From: Alphaproteobacteria bacterium | GTDB lineage: Bacteria > Pseudomonadota > Alphaproteobacteria > Caulobacterales > Parvularculaceae | Assembly: GCA_030426465.1 (NCBI GenBank) | Contig: JAUHYK010000005.1 | Span: 1-64,000 of the forward strand | Reading direction: 5' to 3' | DNA length: 64,000 bases | Shown here: one piece after another, positions 15,800 through 25,200 of the stretch | How positions within the stretch are numbered: the first letter of the stretch is position 1 | How the letters are laid out: each line of letters starts with the position of its first letter | Made by a program: the position numbers and the translations under genes | The notes under the pieces: model-generated | Seen by the model: only the letters and a program-made list of their open reading frames with translations | Database searches by the model: none | Told to the model about the DNA's origin: nothing

Positions 15800-16926
15800 T
15801 GGCGACGGCCTTGCAAAAAATGGATTTACGCACGCCGAAAGCGGGCGAACGCGCTAACACCCAAATGGAGAACTGGTTCACACGGTCGCATAAAGCGGCA
15901 ATCGTGCTCGCGTCTTTAAGCGCTGAAGCCGCAGCCGCCATCGTTGAGGAAATGTCCGACGATGAGTTGCGCAATTTCGCCAAAGCCTTTTCGGAGCTGA
16001 AAACAGTTTCTCCGCAACTTTTGGAGTCCGTTGCGGAAGAGTTCCTTTCCGCCGCCACATACGAAGAAACCGACCTTGCCGGCGGGACAGACGAAGCGCG
16101 GCGCGTTTTGACCCTGATGGCGAAAGAGGAGCGGGCCGAGCGCATTCTTGCTGATATGGGTGGGGGCGGGGAGTCTGCGGTTTGGACACGCGTTGAAAAG
16201 GTCGAGGATGAAGAACTCTCTCAATATGTTCAGGCCCAGCGCATGCCTATCGCTGCGACTATTTTGTCAAAACTGTCTTATGAAAAAACTGCAGCGGTGC
16301 TCAATCTCGCTGAACCCGAATACGCTCAGAAAGTTCTTCTTGAGATCGCGCGTAAAAAACCATCATCGCCGGATGCGCTTGAGGCGATCTCCAATGTTCT
16401 GGAAGAAGAGTTGTTGAAAGCCGCGCCCGGCGCCTCTGACGACGAGGAAGATGGGGAAGAACCGGCGCCAGCAGCGGCGAAAGGCAATGCCGGGGCGAAA
16501 GTCGGCGAGATCATCAATTATCTGCCGGGGGTCAAGCGTGACGCGCTGCTCGAGCATTTTAAAGAAGCTGACCCGGAGGTCGGGGCTGAAGTTCGCCGCG
16601 CTGTTCTCACTTTCGAAGAGCTTTACGTGCGCATGCCAGCATCCGGGGCTACGGCGCTCCTGCGCGACCTTGATCGCGAAGTGCTGTTGAAAGCCCTAAA
16701 ATATGGCGAGACTAACGCTCAAGAGACGGTTGAATTCCTGTTCGGGAATATCTCAAAGCGTATGGTTGAGCAGTATAAAGAAGAGCTTGCCGAGTTAGAG
16801 ACGCCTTCCGAAGAGGATGGCGAAACCGCCCAACGCGAGGTGACAACCGTTGTGCGTCAACTCGTGAATGATGGCGAGTTCAAACTCATTCCGTTGAAAG
16901 AACCTGGTGAGGAAGAGAGCGCTTAA
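15799..16926 (+). CDS. fliG: Flagellar motor switch protein FliG (divergent)
   Basis: 375-aa rotor protein that transmits torque from MotA to the MS ring. Family features are the N-terminal KAAIVLASLSAEAAAAIVEE, the middle QYVQAQRMPIAATILSKLSY, and the C-terminal torque domain with LTFEELYVRMPASGATALLR, LDREVLLKALK and FLFGNISKRMVEQ. The EHPQ motif common in the middle domain is replaced by QRMP, and there is an extra acidic Ala/Pro insert (about 212-235). It follows fliP, a displaced position compared with the usual fliF-fliG order. It closes the operon. Confidence 0.9.
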   Translation: MATALQKMDLRTPKAGERANTQMENWFTRSHKAAIVLASLSAEAAAAIVEEMSDDELRNFAKAFSELKTVSPQLLESVAEEFLSAATYEETDLAGGTDEARRVLTLMAKEERAERILADMGGGGESAVWTRVEKVEDEELSQYVQAQRMPIAATILSKLSYEKTAAVLNLAEPEYAQKVLLEIARKKPSSPDALEAISNVLEEELLKAAPGASDDEEDGEEPAPAAAKGNAGAKVGEIINYLPGVKRDALLEHFKEADPEVGAEVRRAVLTFEELYVRMPASGATALLRDLDREVLLKALKYGETNAQETVEFLFGNISKRMVEQYKEELAELETPSEEDGETAQREVTTVVRQLVNDGEFKLIPLKEPGEEESA

Positions 16927-16941
16927 GTCTCTCATATGAAA

Positions 16942-16963
16942 AAGGCCGATTAAAAGCGGCCTT
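16942..16963 (+). terminator. Hairpin after fliG
   Basis: AAGGCCG / CGGCCTT stem (16942-16948 and 16957-16963) with an A-rich loop just after the fliG stop. The T-run behind it is poor, so termination may be partial. Confidence 0.5.
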
Positions 16964-16987
16964 AATCACATACGCACTGATGACGAC

Positions 16988-17449
16988 TTAGTTCAAAACA
17001 CCAGGCCAATTCTCATTTGCCTTAGCAATGAACCCGGGGATGTCTTGTTCCCATCGTTCCTGGATTTCATCATTATAGTTCAGATATAGTTTGTTTTCGA
17101 CAATCGACCAGTTATTGGGATTTCCGCGTGCCGTATAGTTTTGCGATACGGCCCAAGCGCAATAACCACCATACTGGGGAGCGAATTTTTCGGGCGTCGC
17201 CTCGAAGGCGGCGAGATTTTCAGCAGAAGAAAAGCGCCATTCCGCACCTTCATATTTGGTCATGAATTCTTTCGAGCCTTTCACCGGCTGTCCGGCGGTG
17301 AAATAGGCGACAGGATCGTAACCGTCTACAGCGAGCGAGGAAAAGCGCCCCGTATAAACCGGGTCTTTGGCCAAGGCTGCGGCGGGGCTGAGTGCGGCGA
17401 GCGCAAGCGCTAAGACGGCGAGACTCTTGTGGATCAAAGATCGAAACAT
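16988..17449 (-). CDS. Exported YHS-domain protein
   Basis: 153-aa protein with a Sec signal (residues 1-27, ending ALA-K) and a YHS-type domain: VDGYDPVAYFTAGQPVKGSK, then WRFSSAENLAAFEATPEKFA and PQYGGYCAWAVSQN. Single YHS domains of this kind are common in proteobacterial periplasmic proteins, probably bind metal, and lack a defined reaction. It stands alone, convergent to the flagellar operon, and is not obviously linked to its neighbours. Confidence 0.85.
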   Translation of the reverse strand: MFRSLIHKSLAVLALALAALSPAAALAKDPVYTGRFSSLAVDGYDPVAYFTAGQPVKGSKEFMTKYEGAEWRFSSAENLAAFEATPEKFAPQYGGYCAWAVSQNYTARGNPNNWSIVENKLYLNYNDEIQERWEQDIPGFIAKANENWPGVLN

Positions 17450-17539
17450 TTATAGGGGCTCCATCAAAATGATGTCTTTCCCATAGTCTGCCTTTATTAC
17501 GCCCTGCAAATCAAATGCGTTCACAGCGTTGAGAGCGTC

Positions 17540-18742
17540 CTAGCGTTCATCTTTTGACGCGTCCGGAAAGCTTTCTACATGGAGCGTCCGGGTCGGATAT
17601 GCAAAGTCGATCCCTTCTTCTTCGAAAGCCTTATGAATATTGAGAAGAACCTTGTGATTGGTCTCCATATAGACCCCATAGTCACGGTCTTTGACCCAAT
17701 AAACCGTTTCGAAATTGATTGAGCTGTCGGCATATGCCTTCAGATGCGACCGGTCAAAACGGGCGTGTTCTACATCGTCTACAGCACTTTTTATAAGATC
17801 GGGGATGCGGCGAAGTTTTTCGTGAGGGGTTTGATATAAAACGCCTACCGGAAACAAGACGCGGCGTTCGTCCATGCGTCGATAGTTTCTGATTTCCTTG
17901 TCTAGCAATTGTGAGTTGGAAATGATGACTTCTTCTCCGCTAAGAGAACGGATGCGTGTTGTCTTCATGCCTATTCGCTCGACGTCGCCGAGATATTCCC
18001 CATTATCGAAGGTGATAAAGTCGCCGCGTAAAAACGGTTGGTCGAAAACAATAGCGAGGGAAGAAAAGAGATCCTTGAACAGACTCTGCGCAGCAAGACC
18101 GATTGCGATACCGCCGACGCCAAGGCCAGCGATCAGCGCCGTGATCTCGATGTCGAGATTGGAAAGGATCATCAACAGTGCAATCGTCCACACGCCGATC
18201 GCGACAAGCGTTTTGATGAGGTTGACAGCGTTTGTGAGTACGCCTGAGCTTTCTGCGCGCGTGTGCGCATATCCTACGATCCCGGCGGTGAGAAGTTCAC
18301 GAGCCCAGGCCGCCGCCTGAATAATGCCGACGATGATGGCGGTGGTTCTCGCATAGGCTCCCCAGCCCTCAGGCACGATGGGAAAGAATGGGGCGACAAG
18401 GGCAGCCGAAAGGACGAGCAAAAACAGGCTTGATGTGCGGGAGATCAGGCGGGCGGCCACATTATTGAAGGCGTAATAATCTTTTTTCTTTCTTCGGATG
18501 AACCCCGCGATCATGGCGCGTGAAATTCGCAGGGTCAGAAAAACAGCAATGCAGGCTCCGAGAGCAATGGAAAATTCAGAGGCGTTGGCTTGAATCCACG
18601 CCCAGCCTTCCTGAAATCGTGGGCCAACGCTGTCCATGAAGCTTTCAACCTCGCCTGCGGCGTCTTTGGCTGCATTTGTGGTTTTTTCATCTGCGCCGCT
18701 ATCTGGCGTCGCTTGGGCAAAAAAAGTGGGGAACGCTTTCAT
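17540..18742 (-). CDS. MscS-family mechanosensitive channel
   Basis: 400-aa membrane channel that releases solutes at hypo-osmotic shock. After an N-terminal segment come several membrane helices, then the pore helix ITALIAGLGVGGIAIGLAAQ and the beta domain FKDLFSSLAIVFDQPFLRGD with VERIGMKTTRIRSLSGEEV, all typical of MscS. The C-terminal alpha/beta domain ends in ARTLHVE-like sequence. The frame is open to 19054, but the ATG at 18740-18742 begins a credible N-terminus and avoids a large overlap with the divergent DUF885 gene. Confidence 0.9.
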   Translation of the reverse strand: MKAFPTFFAQATPDSGADEKTTNAAKDAAGEVESFMDSVGPRFQEGWAWIQANASEFSIALGACIAVFLTLRISRAMIAGFIRRKKKDYYAFNNVAARLISRTSSLFLLVLSAALVAPFFPIVPEGWGAYARTTAIIVGIIQAAAWARELLTAGIVGYAHTRAESSGVLTNAVNLIKTLVAIGVWTIALLMILSNLDIEITALIAGLGVGGIAIGLAAQSLFKDLFSSLAIVFDQPFLRGDFITFDNGEYLGDVERIGMKTTRIRSLSGEEVIISNSQLLDKEIRNYRRMDERRVLFPVGVLYQTPHEKLRRIPDLIKSAVDDVEHARFDRSHLKAYADSSINFETVYWVKDRDYGVYMETNHKVLLNIHKAFEEEGIDFAYPTRTLHVESFPDASKDER

Positions 18743-18908
18743 CTGAACTCGTGGCCTGCTGATTCGGGAAAATTGGGATGGCTCACCGAGCAAACAGGTG
18801 TGAAAGCCAATTGTTCCGCCCCTTTTGAGGCGGGTTTCAGCGCTGCGGCGATGCATGATAGAAAAAGTGTTGGAATGCATGGAGCGCGAGCCGGTGAGGG
18901 AGCGGATT

Positions 18909-20678
18909 ATGGTGAAGCGATTACTAACGGTTTTATTGGTCGTGGCGGGCGCTCTGGCGGCGGGATCTGCGCAGGCTGCCCCGGCGGACGACCTCCATGC
19001 GTTATTCGATGAGTATTGGGCGAATGAGATGGAGGAGAGTCCATTCAGCGCCACAGGCTCAGGCGTTTCGGGGTATGATGATAAAATGCCCGGTGTTGCG
19101 CCTGAGGACCATGCACGCCGTAAGGCTGAGGCCCAAAGTTTCTATAATCGCCTCGAAGCGATTGATCGCGCCGAGCTCGACGATGGCGACAAGCTTAGTG
19201 CAGAACTTCTCGAATTTATCCTGACAAACAATCTGACGCTCAGCGAGTTTGACCGCTGGCGCATTCCGTTTCTCGCCGATACCGGCTTTCACACCAATTT
19301 CGGTTATGTGGTTGGGGCGACCAGCTTTCGCACAGAACAGGATTTTGAAAACTATATTGAACGTTTAAAAGGACTGCCCGGTTTTCTCGATCAGCATGTG
19401 GAGAACATGCGGCAAGGGCTTGCAGACGGTTTTACGCAGCCTAAGGAAATCCTACCTTATATCCTGCCGTCTTTTGAAGCACAGATAAAAGACAACGCAG
19501 CGGCGCACCCTTACTACAAACCTTTTGTAAAAATGCCGGATTCTATTTCTTCCCGGCGCCAGGCCGCGCTGCGTCAGGAGGCGCGTGATATTCTGGAGAC
19601 GGACGTCATTCCAGCCTTCCAGCGTTTGCTAGATTTCATGAATGATGAATATGTGCCGGGCGCGCGCGAAACGCTCGGCGCTTATGACTTACCGGACGGC
19701 CGCGAATATTATCGCGCGCTCGTGCGCTATTACACGACCCTCGATACCGTGACGCCGGAAAGCATCCACGCACTTGGTTTGAAAGAGGTCGCGCGTATCC
19801 GCAAGGAAATGGCCGGTGTCATGGCGAAGACCGGGTTCAAGGGAAATTTTCAGGATTTCATTGAATTTCTTCGCACGGACGAGCAATTCTATCCGGAAAC
19901 GCCTGAAGACCTGTTGGAGCGTGCGGCGTGGATTGCAAAAGATATTGATGGCCGGCTTCCCGCCTATTTCGGAAAACTTCCACGTCAGCCTTATTCCGTC
20001 GAGCCGGTGCCCGCTGAGATTGCGCCGAATTACACCACCGGGCGCTATGTGGGGGCGCCATTGGGCGGCACGAGAGGCGGTCAATATTGGGTCAACACCT
20101 ACGCCCTCGACAAGCGGCCTTTCTATGAGATGACCGCACTCACCCTGCATGAGGCGGTTCCTGGCCATCATTTGCAAAGCGCGCTTGCGTTGGAGATCGA
20201 GAACGCGCCGGAGTTCCGCAAGGATTTCTATCCACACGCTTTCGGAGAAGGCTGGGGGCTCTATTCAGAAAAGCTTGGGGTTGAAATGGGCGTATATGAA
20301 ACGCCTTATGACGATTTTGGCCGGCTCTCAATGGAGATGTGGCGCGCATGCCGCCTTGTGATAGACACGGGCATTCATTCCAAGGGCTGGACCCGCCAAC
20401 AGGCGCTTGATTACCTCGCGGATAATACGGCGTTGTCGCTCCACAATGTTCAGACCGAGGTTGATCGCTATATCGCCTGGCCCGGGCAGGCGCTGGCCTA
20501 CAAAATGGGTGAGCTGACTTTGTGGGAGCTCCGCCGGAAAGCAGAGCGTGAGCTTGGCGATGCATTTGATATTCGCGAATTCCACGATGCAGTTCTTACC
20601 GGCGGCGGTCTGCCGCTCGATATCCTCCGTGAGCGCATCGATGACTACATCGCCGAGGTCAAGGCGGACGCCGAGTGA
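18909..20678 (+). CDS. Exported DUF885 family protein (putative zinc peptidase)
   Basis: 589-aa protein with a Sec signal (MVKRLLTVLLVVAGALAAGS). The core is the DUF885 domain. The zinc-peptidase-like motif LHEAVPGHHLQ (HExxxH type) and a downstream GEGWGLYSEKLG glutamate motif would supply the metal ligands. Members are annotated as putative carboxypeptidase- or oligopeptidase-like, but substrates are poorly known. The ATG at 18909 is preceded by GAGGGAG and starts the signal peptide; the frame is open upstream to 18825 without a good ribosome site. It overlaps the following acetyltransferase start by four bases. Confidence 0.88.
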   Translation: MVKRLLTVLLVVAGALAAGSAQAAPADDLHALFDEYWANEMEESPFSATGSGVSGYDDKMPGVAPEDHARRKAEAQSFYNRLEAIDRAELDDGDKLSAELLEFILTNNLTLSEFDRWRIPFLADTGFHTNFGYVVGATSFRTEQDFENYIERLKGLPGFLDQHVENMRQGLADGFTQPKEILPYILPSFEAQIKDNAAAHPYYKPFVKMPDSISSRRQAALRQEARDILETDVIPAFQRLLDFMNDEYVPGARETLGAYDLPDGREYYRALVRYYTTLDTVTPESIHALGLKEVARIRKEMAGVMAKTGFKGNFQDFIEFLRTDEQFYPETPEDLLERAAWIAKDIDGRLPAYFGKLPRQPYSVEPVPAEIAPNYTTGRYVGAPLGGTRGGQYWVNTYALDKRPFYEMTALTLHEAVPGHHLQSALALEIENAPEFRKDFYPHAFGEGWGLYSEKLGVEMGVYETPYDDFGRLSMEMWRACRLVIDTGIHSKGWTRQQALDYLADNTALSLHNVQTEVDRYIAWPGQALAYKMGELTLWELRRKAERELGDAFDIREFHDAVLTGGGLPLDILRERIDDYIAEVKADAE

Positions 20679-21214
20679 GTGAGGGTGTTCCGGTTATAGA
20701 AACGGAGAGGTTGCGCCTGCGTGGACGCACAGTTGAGGATTTCCCCTTTACCCGCGACATGTGGCGCGAGCCGGAAGTCGTGCGGTTGATCAGCGGGAAG
20801 CCCCTTACAGAAGAGGAAAGCTGGACCAAATTCCTGCGTATGCTGGGTCACTGGCCTGCGCTTGGATATGGCTATTGGCTCGCCGAAGAACGCGCAAGCG
20901 GCCAGGTGGTCGGAGAGGTTGGCTTTGCGGAGTTCCGCCGTGAAATCACACCGTCGCTCCAGGGCGAGCCTGAACTTGGATATGCATTTTCATCGTCTTT
21001 TCATGGGCGGGGCTATGCGACTGAAGCGGCGCTTGCTGCTGTCGCATGGGGCGACGAACACCTGCCGGGCGTAAAAATGTCCTGTATCGTCGCTGTCAAA
21101 AATACGCCTTCAATTCGCGTTGCGGAGAAATGCGGTTTCGAAACAACTACGCAGGCTGTGTATCACGGAGATCAGATCTATCTGTTGCATCGCCCCATTG
21201 AGCGGCGGATCTGA
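20675..21214 (+). CDS. GNAT family N-acetyltransferase (RimJ/RimL type)
   Basis: 179-aa GNAT enzyme. The sequence ETERLRLRGRTVEDFPFTRD is typical of the RimJ-like subgroup, ELGYAFSSSFHGRGYATEAA supplies the acetyl-CoA binding R/Q-x-x-G-x-G/A loop, and VKNTPSIRVAEKCGFE is the conserved C-terminal part. The substrate is unknown. The start is GTG overlapping the TGA of the upstream gene, so it is coupled. Its last 68 bases overlap the end of the convergent sulfotransferase gene. Confidence 0.87.
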   Translation: MSEGVPVIETERLRLRGRTVEDFPFTRDMWREPEVVRLISGKPLTEEESWTKFLRMLGHWPALGYGYWLAEERASGQVVGEVGFAEFRREITPSLQGEPELGYAFSSSFHGRGYATEAALAAVAWGDEHLPGVKMSCIVAVKNTPSIRVAEKCGFETTTQAVYHGDQIYLLHRPIERRI

Positions 21215-21911
21215 TCTGCTGCGCAGGTCTTTTTGCCGGCGGCTCAAATGCGCGATCAATGTCGGTAGAATAGCCAAAAAAGCGGAAATGCGGCTCCATT
21301 ACGTCCACAAACTCGTCAAGAATATTTCCGTAAATTTCACGAAGGCCTGTTTTTTCATCCCTGTTGACGTTGACTAACGGGAGTGAAAGCGGGCGTGGCA
21401 GGGCAAGGAGTTTGCTGAGTTCTGCGGCGTCACTTTCAAGCAGTTCAAACCGGCCGATGAAGTCCATGTTGAATTCTGGATGAAAATAGTGCCGCTGGAA
21501 ACCGAGCCCGGGTAAATAATGCTCTCTCAGCATCGTCGCAAAGCTTGCAGCGCCTAATTCTTCATGCAGGCGTTTTGCCGGGCTGCGCTTCATATGGGCG
21601 TACATGCTGTATGCATGCGTGAAGGGATTTCGTATAAAAATGACTTTACGAAGGCGCTTGACTTTTTCCGCTCCAAAAGCAGTCATCGCTTTTTGCACGC
21701 CCGCATGGGTGGAGACGCCTGTAAAGTGTTGTGCAGGATCTGCTCTGCCTGCAATTGCTGTCAACACTCCACGGATTACTGGCGTGTCAAGCGCATATAA
21801 AACGGCTTGATCGATTGGTCTTGCGTAAGGGGCCAGCGCCCGGGACATGGATGTGCCCCCGGTTTTCGGCATATGCAGAAACAGGAATTTATATTTCCAG
21901 GAAATCAGCAT
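21147..21911 (-). CDS. Sulfotransferase family protein
   Basis: 254-aa soluble protein of the Sulfotransfer_2-like type, which transfers sulfate from PAPS to carbohydrates or lipids. The 5'-phosphosulfate loop is LFLHMPKTGGTSMSRAL near the N-terminus, and the 3'-phosphate binding region is VIFIRNPFTHAYSMYAHMKR (residues about 90-110). The C-terminal part (after residue 225) is low complexity and overlaps the convergent GNAT gene, so it may be non-essential. The start overlaps the end of the upstream ligase gene by seven bases. Acceptor unknown. Confidence 0.82.
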   Translation of the reverse strand: MLISWKYKFLFLHMPKTGGTSMSRALAPYARPIDQAVLYALDTPVIRGVLTAIAGRADPAQHFTGVSTHAGVQKAMTAFGAEKVKRLRKVIFIRNPFTHAYSMYAHMKRSPAKRLHEELGAASFATMLREHYLPGLGFQRHYFHPEFNMDFIGRFELLESDAAELSKLLALPRPLSLPLVNVNRDEKTGLREIYGNILDEFVDVMEPHFRFFGYSTDIDRAFEPPAKRPAQQIRSAAQWGDATDRSDLRDTQPA

Positions 21912-23407
21912 GGCGCAGTGAAGGCGTCCTTGAACTGTTCGCGCAACGCCTGTTTTTGTACTTTACCCATTGTATTGCGGGGCAGGGCGTCAAGACGGAA
22001 GAATTTCCGCGGGCGTTTGAACTTTGCAAGCGGCGTTAAAGCATCTGTTAGGGCCGCATCATCTGGTCCGTGTTCATCGGCGACGATTACCGCAGCCACG
22101 CCTTCGCCCATATCTGGGTGTGGAACGCCAATTACAGCGCTTTCCACCACACCCGGAATAGCGTCCAGGACTTGTTCGATCTCGATAGGGTAAATGTTGA
22201 ATCCCCCTGCGATGATGAGATCCTTGTCACGGCCCACAAGAGTTAGCCTGCCTTCTTTATCGAGCATTCCAACATCGCCGGTTCGGAACCAGCCGTCTTC
22301 AGTGAAAGCTTCTTCGGTCTTGTCCAGTTTTTTCCAATAGCCGGCGCAGATATTCGGACCTTTCACCTCAATTTCTCCCGGCGCTTCGCTGTCGCCCGCG
22401 ACGCGCACCGCAATCCCCGGCAACGCAAATCCGACTGTGCCGGCGAGCCGCTCGCCGTTTAGCGGATTGGAGGCGATCATACCCGCCTCAGACATGCCGT
22501 ACCGCTCCAGAATTCTATGACCTGTGCGCGCCTCAAAAGCGTTGAAAGTCTCAATGGTGAGCGGCGCTGAACCGGAAATGAAGAGGCGCATATTCGTGCA
22601 GTCCGCCTTCCCGAAATCCTTTTCGCCAAGAAGGCGTGTGTAAAAAGTAGGCACGCCCATCAAGACGCTTGCTTTTGGAAGCTGCCTGCGGAGTTCGGCG
22701 ATGTCGAGTTTTGGAAGAAACAGAATTTCACAAGCGTTTAGCATTGCTGTGTGTAACGCTACAAAAAGCCCGTGAATATGAAAGATGGGGAGGGCGTGCA
22801 GCAAAACATCATCCTGCGAGAAACCCCAAAGCGTGCTCAAGGTTTTGGCGTTCGATGATAAGTTCTCATGGGTGAGCATGGCGCCTTTCGATCGACCGGT
22901 TGTGCCGGATGTATACAAAATAACCGCGAGGTCGTTCTTTCTTCTTTCAGCGACGCCATCAAAGGCGGCGGCTGCCGATGTTGCATCAAAGAGCGTACCG
23001 TCGCCTTTTGATCCAAGCGTCAAGACCAGACTGACATCTTGCTGTTGTGCGACGGGCGTTAACTCAGCCAGTTTTTCCGGCGAACAGATGAAAACTTTTG
23101 GCGCCGCGTCGCCAAGGAAATAGTCGATTTCTGCGGCGGTATAGGCGGTGTTCAAAGGTACATAGATAAGACCGATGCGCATCGCGCCGAGATAGAGCGC
23201 AACGTTTTCAGGGGACTTTTCAACCTGTACAACGATCCGGTCGCCAGGCTTGGCGCCAAGCTGATGCAATGCGCCCGCATATTTAGCGGAAAGAGCATCC
23301 ATTTCCATATAGGAAATCTTGCGTTTCCCAGGCAGGTTCAAAAAGGTGCGTTCGGAGCAGTCCGCATAGGAACCCTGAAGCGCCGCAAAGAAGTTCTCAT
23401 TTGTCAT
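21905..23407 (-). CDS. AMP-forming acyl-CoA ligase, malonyl-CoA synthetase-like
   Basis: 500-aa ANL-family adenylating enzyme. Motifs in order: VILYTSGTTGRSKGAMLTHE (P-loop), LLHALPIFHIHGLFVALHTA (very like MatB malonyl-CoA synthetase), MRLFISGSAPL, YGMSEAGMIASNPL, WFRTGDVGMLDKEGRLTLVG and the catalytic Lys near the C-terminus (PRNTMGKVQKQAL). Size fits MatB (about 500 aa). The exact acid is not certain, but malonate or methylmalonate is likely. The gene ends in an overlap with the sulfotransferase gene and starts 26 bases after SulP, so all are plausibly in one leftward unit. Confidence 0.85.
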   Translation of the reverse strand: MTNENFFAALQGSYADCSERTFLNLPGKRKISYMEMDALSAKYAGALHQLGAKPGDRIVVQVEKSPENVALYLGAMRIGLIYVPLNTAYTAAEIDYFLGDAAPKVFICSPEKLAELTPVAQQQDVSLVLTLGSKGDGTLFDATSAAAAFDGVAERRKNDLAVILYTSGTTGRSKGAMLTHENLSSNAKTLSTLWGFSQDDVLLHALPIFHIHGLFVALHTAMLNACEILFLPKLDIAELRRQLPKASVLMGVPTFYTRLLGEKDFGKADCTNMRLFISGSAPLTIETFNAFEARTGHRILERYGMSEAGMIASNPLNGERLAGTVGFALPGIAVRVAGDSEAPGEIEVKGPNICAGYWKKLDKTEEAFTEDGWFRTGDVGMLDKEGRLTLVGRDKDLIIAGGFNIYPIEIEQVLDAIPGVVESAVIGVPHPDMGEGVAAVIVADEHGPDDAALTDALTPLAKFKRPRKFFRLDALPRNTMGKVQKQALREQFKDAFTAPC

Positions 23408-23433
23408 GGCGTCATATTAGGCGGTTTGAAGGT

Positions 23434-25173
23434 TTAAGGCGAGGAGGAACTGTTTGGTAGAGTGAAAGTTTCGCGGTCCAGGCTGTGCATTGCTTCATAC
23501 TGACTAAGAAAGATGCGACCCGTTAGATGGTCAAGAAAATCCGTACGCTTCAGACGGTCCATAACGGGGCCCTTAACCTCGGAAAGATGGAATGCGACGC
23601 CAGCGTCCTTAAGGCGTTCATTAATCGTCTCCAGGCTTTCCAGGGCGCTGGCGTCAATTTCGTTTATAGCCGAACACATCAACACCACATGCTTTATGGT
23701 TGGCGCGTCGGTCGCAAGGCCGAGGAGCTTGTCCTCAAGGGCGCGCGCATTGGCGAAGAAAAGATTTCCGTCAATTCGCAAGGAGACAACGGAAGGGCTC
23801 GTAATCACCTCGTGACGGTTGATATTGCGGAAATGTTCTGTGCCCCGCACCTGGCCGACAATGGCGCTATGGGGCCGTGAGGCGCGATAAAGCAAGAGCA
23901 GAATCGACATGCTGACGCCAGCGACCACGCCGGTTTCGACGCCGAATAAGAAGACCCCGGCGATAGTGATCGCCATCGCTGTAAAGTCGCTTTTGGAATA
24001 GACCCATGTCTCCTTGATTACGCGAAGATTGATGAGCGACAGGACCGCGACAATGATAGTGGCGGCTAATGTCGCTTGCGGCAGGTAGTAGAGAAGGGGC
24101 GTCAGAAACAGCGCGGCAATTGCTATGCCAAGCGCCGTGAAAGCCCCGGCGGCGGGCGTCTTCGCACCAGCGTCGAAATTAACCACGGATCGTGCAAAGC
24201 CACCTGTGACCGGAAAGCCGCCGCTCACACCAGCGGCGATGTTTGATGTCCCAAGCGCAATTAGCTCCTGATCTAGATCGATGCGCTCGCGCCTTTTCGC
24301 TGCGAGGGTTTGCGCAACGGAGACGGTTTCCACATAGCTGATAATGGCGATGAGAAAAGCCGCGCCTGCGAGATCGCGCCATACGCTTGTATCCAGTTGG
24401 GGAATGGCGATAGGCGGTAGTCCGCTGGGAATGTCGCCGACGATGGCGACGCCCTTTGCTTCAAGGTGGAAGGCCGCTGTGATGGCGGTGGCGCCAATCA
24501 CGGCGAGGAGCGGCCCCGCTTTGGCGATGGCGCTGGCGAGCTTTTCTCCAAGACCGACGTTGCGTAAAAGTTTTTGTAGATATCTGCGCGTTAGAAAAAG
24601 AAATAAGATAGTCCCGGCGCCGATCGCCAGTGTAATGGGGTTTGTTTGCACAGCATGGCTGGTGAGGCTTTGAAGGATAGCGATAAGGTTTTCGCCATGG
24701 GTCGGTACGCCAAGCACATGTTTTAACTGGCTGGCGGCGATCAAGACGCCAGACGCCGTGATGAAGCCGGCGATGATCGGGTGGCTCAGGAAGTTAGCGA
24801 GGAAGCCAAGGCGCATCAGGCCGAGCGCTAACAGGGTGATCCCGGTGATCAGCGCCAGCGCCGCCGCGGCGATGATGTAATCCGGCCCGCCGGCTTCCGC
24901 GATGCGTCCGACAGCAGAAGCCGTCATCAGTGAGACGACAGCGACAGGGCCGACGGCGAGTGTATTGCTTGTGCCGAATATGGCGTAGGCGATAAGCGGC
25001 GTCATGGACGCGTAAAGTCCGACCTGTGGCGGCAATCCCGCAATCATCGCATAGGCGAGCGATTGGGGGATCAACATGATGGTGACGATCACCGCTGCGA
25101 GCGTGTCATCGGCGAAGAGCGACGGCGAATAGGTCTGGCCCCAGCGCAGGATAGGGAAGTAACGGCTCAACAT
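23434..25173 (-). CDS. SulP family anion transporter with STAS domain
   Basis: 579-aa inner-membrane permease of the SulP/SLC26 family (sulfate, bicarbonate or other anions). The first conserved block is DDTLAAVIVTIMLIPQSLAY with AMIAGLPPQVGLYASMTPLI, followed by about 10 further hydrophobic helices, and a C-terminal cytoplasmic STAS domain (about residues 440-560; VVSLRIDGNLFFANARALED and VVLMCSAINEIDASALESLE). ATG at 25173 is used; a TTG four codons upstream is the alternative. It lies 27 bases after the persulfide dioxygenase gene, suggesting export or uptake of sulfur oxyanions made by that enzyme. Confidence 0.9.
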   Translation of the reverse strand: MLSRYFPILRWGQTYSPSLFADDTLAAVIVTIMLIPQSLAYAMIAGLPPQVGLYASMTPLIAYAIFGTSNTLAVGPVAVVSLMTASAVGRIAEAGGPDYIIAAAALALITGITLLALGLMRLGFLANFLSHPIIAGFITASGVLIAASQLKHVLGVPTHGENLIAILQSLTSHAVQTNPITLAIGAGTILFLFLTRRYLQKLLRNVGLGEKLASAIAKAGPLLAVIGATAITAAFHLEAKGVAIVGDIPSGLPPIAIPQLDTSVWRDLAGAAFLIAIISYVETVSVAQTLAAKRRERIDLDQELIALGTSNIAAGVSGGFPVTGGFARSVVNFDAGAKTPAAGAFTALGIAIAALFLTPLLYYLPQATLAATIIVAVLSLINLRVIKETWVYSKSDFTAMAITIAGVFLFGVETGVVAGVSMSILLLLYRASRPHSAIVGQVRGTEHFRNINRHEVITSPSVVSLRIDGNLFFANARALEDKLLGLATDAPTIKHVVLMCSAINEIDASALESLETINERLKDAGVAFHLSEVKGPVMDRLKRTDFLDHLTGRIFLSQYEAMHSLDRETFTLPNSSSSP

Positions 25174-25200
25174 CAGGTCACCCAATCCTGTTTGCGCAAG

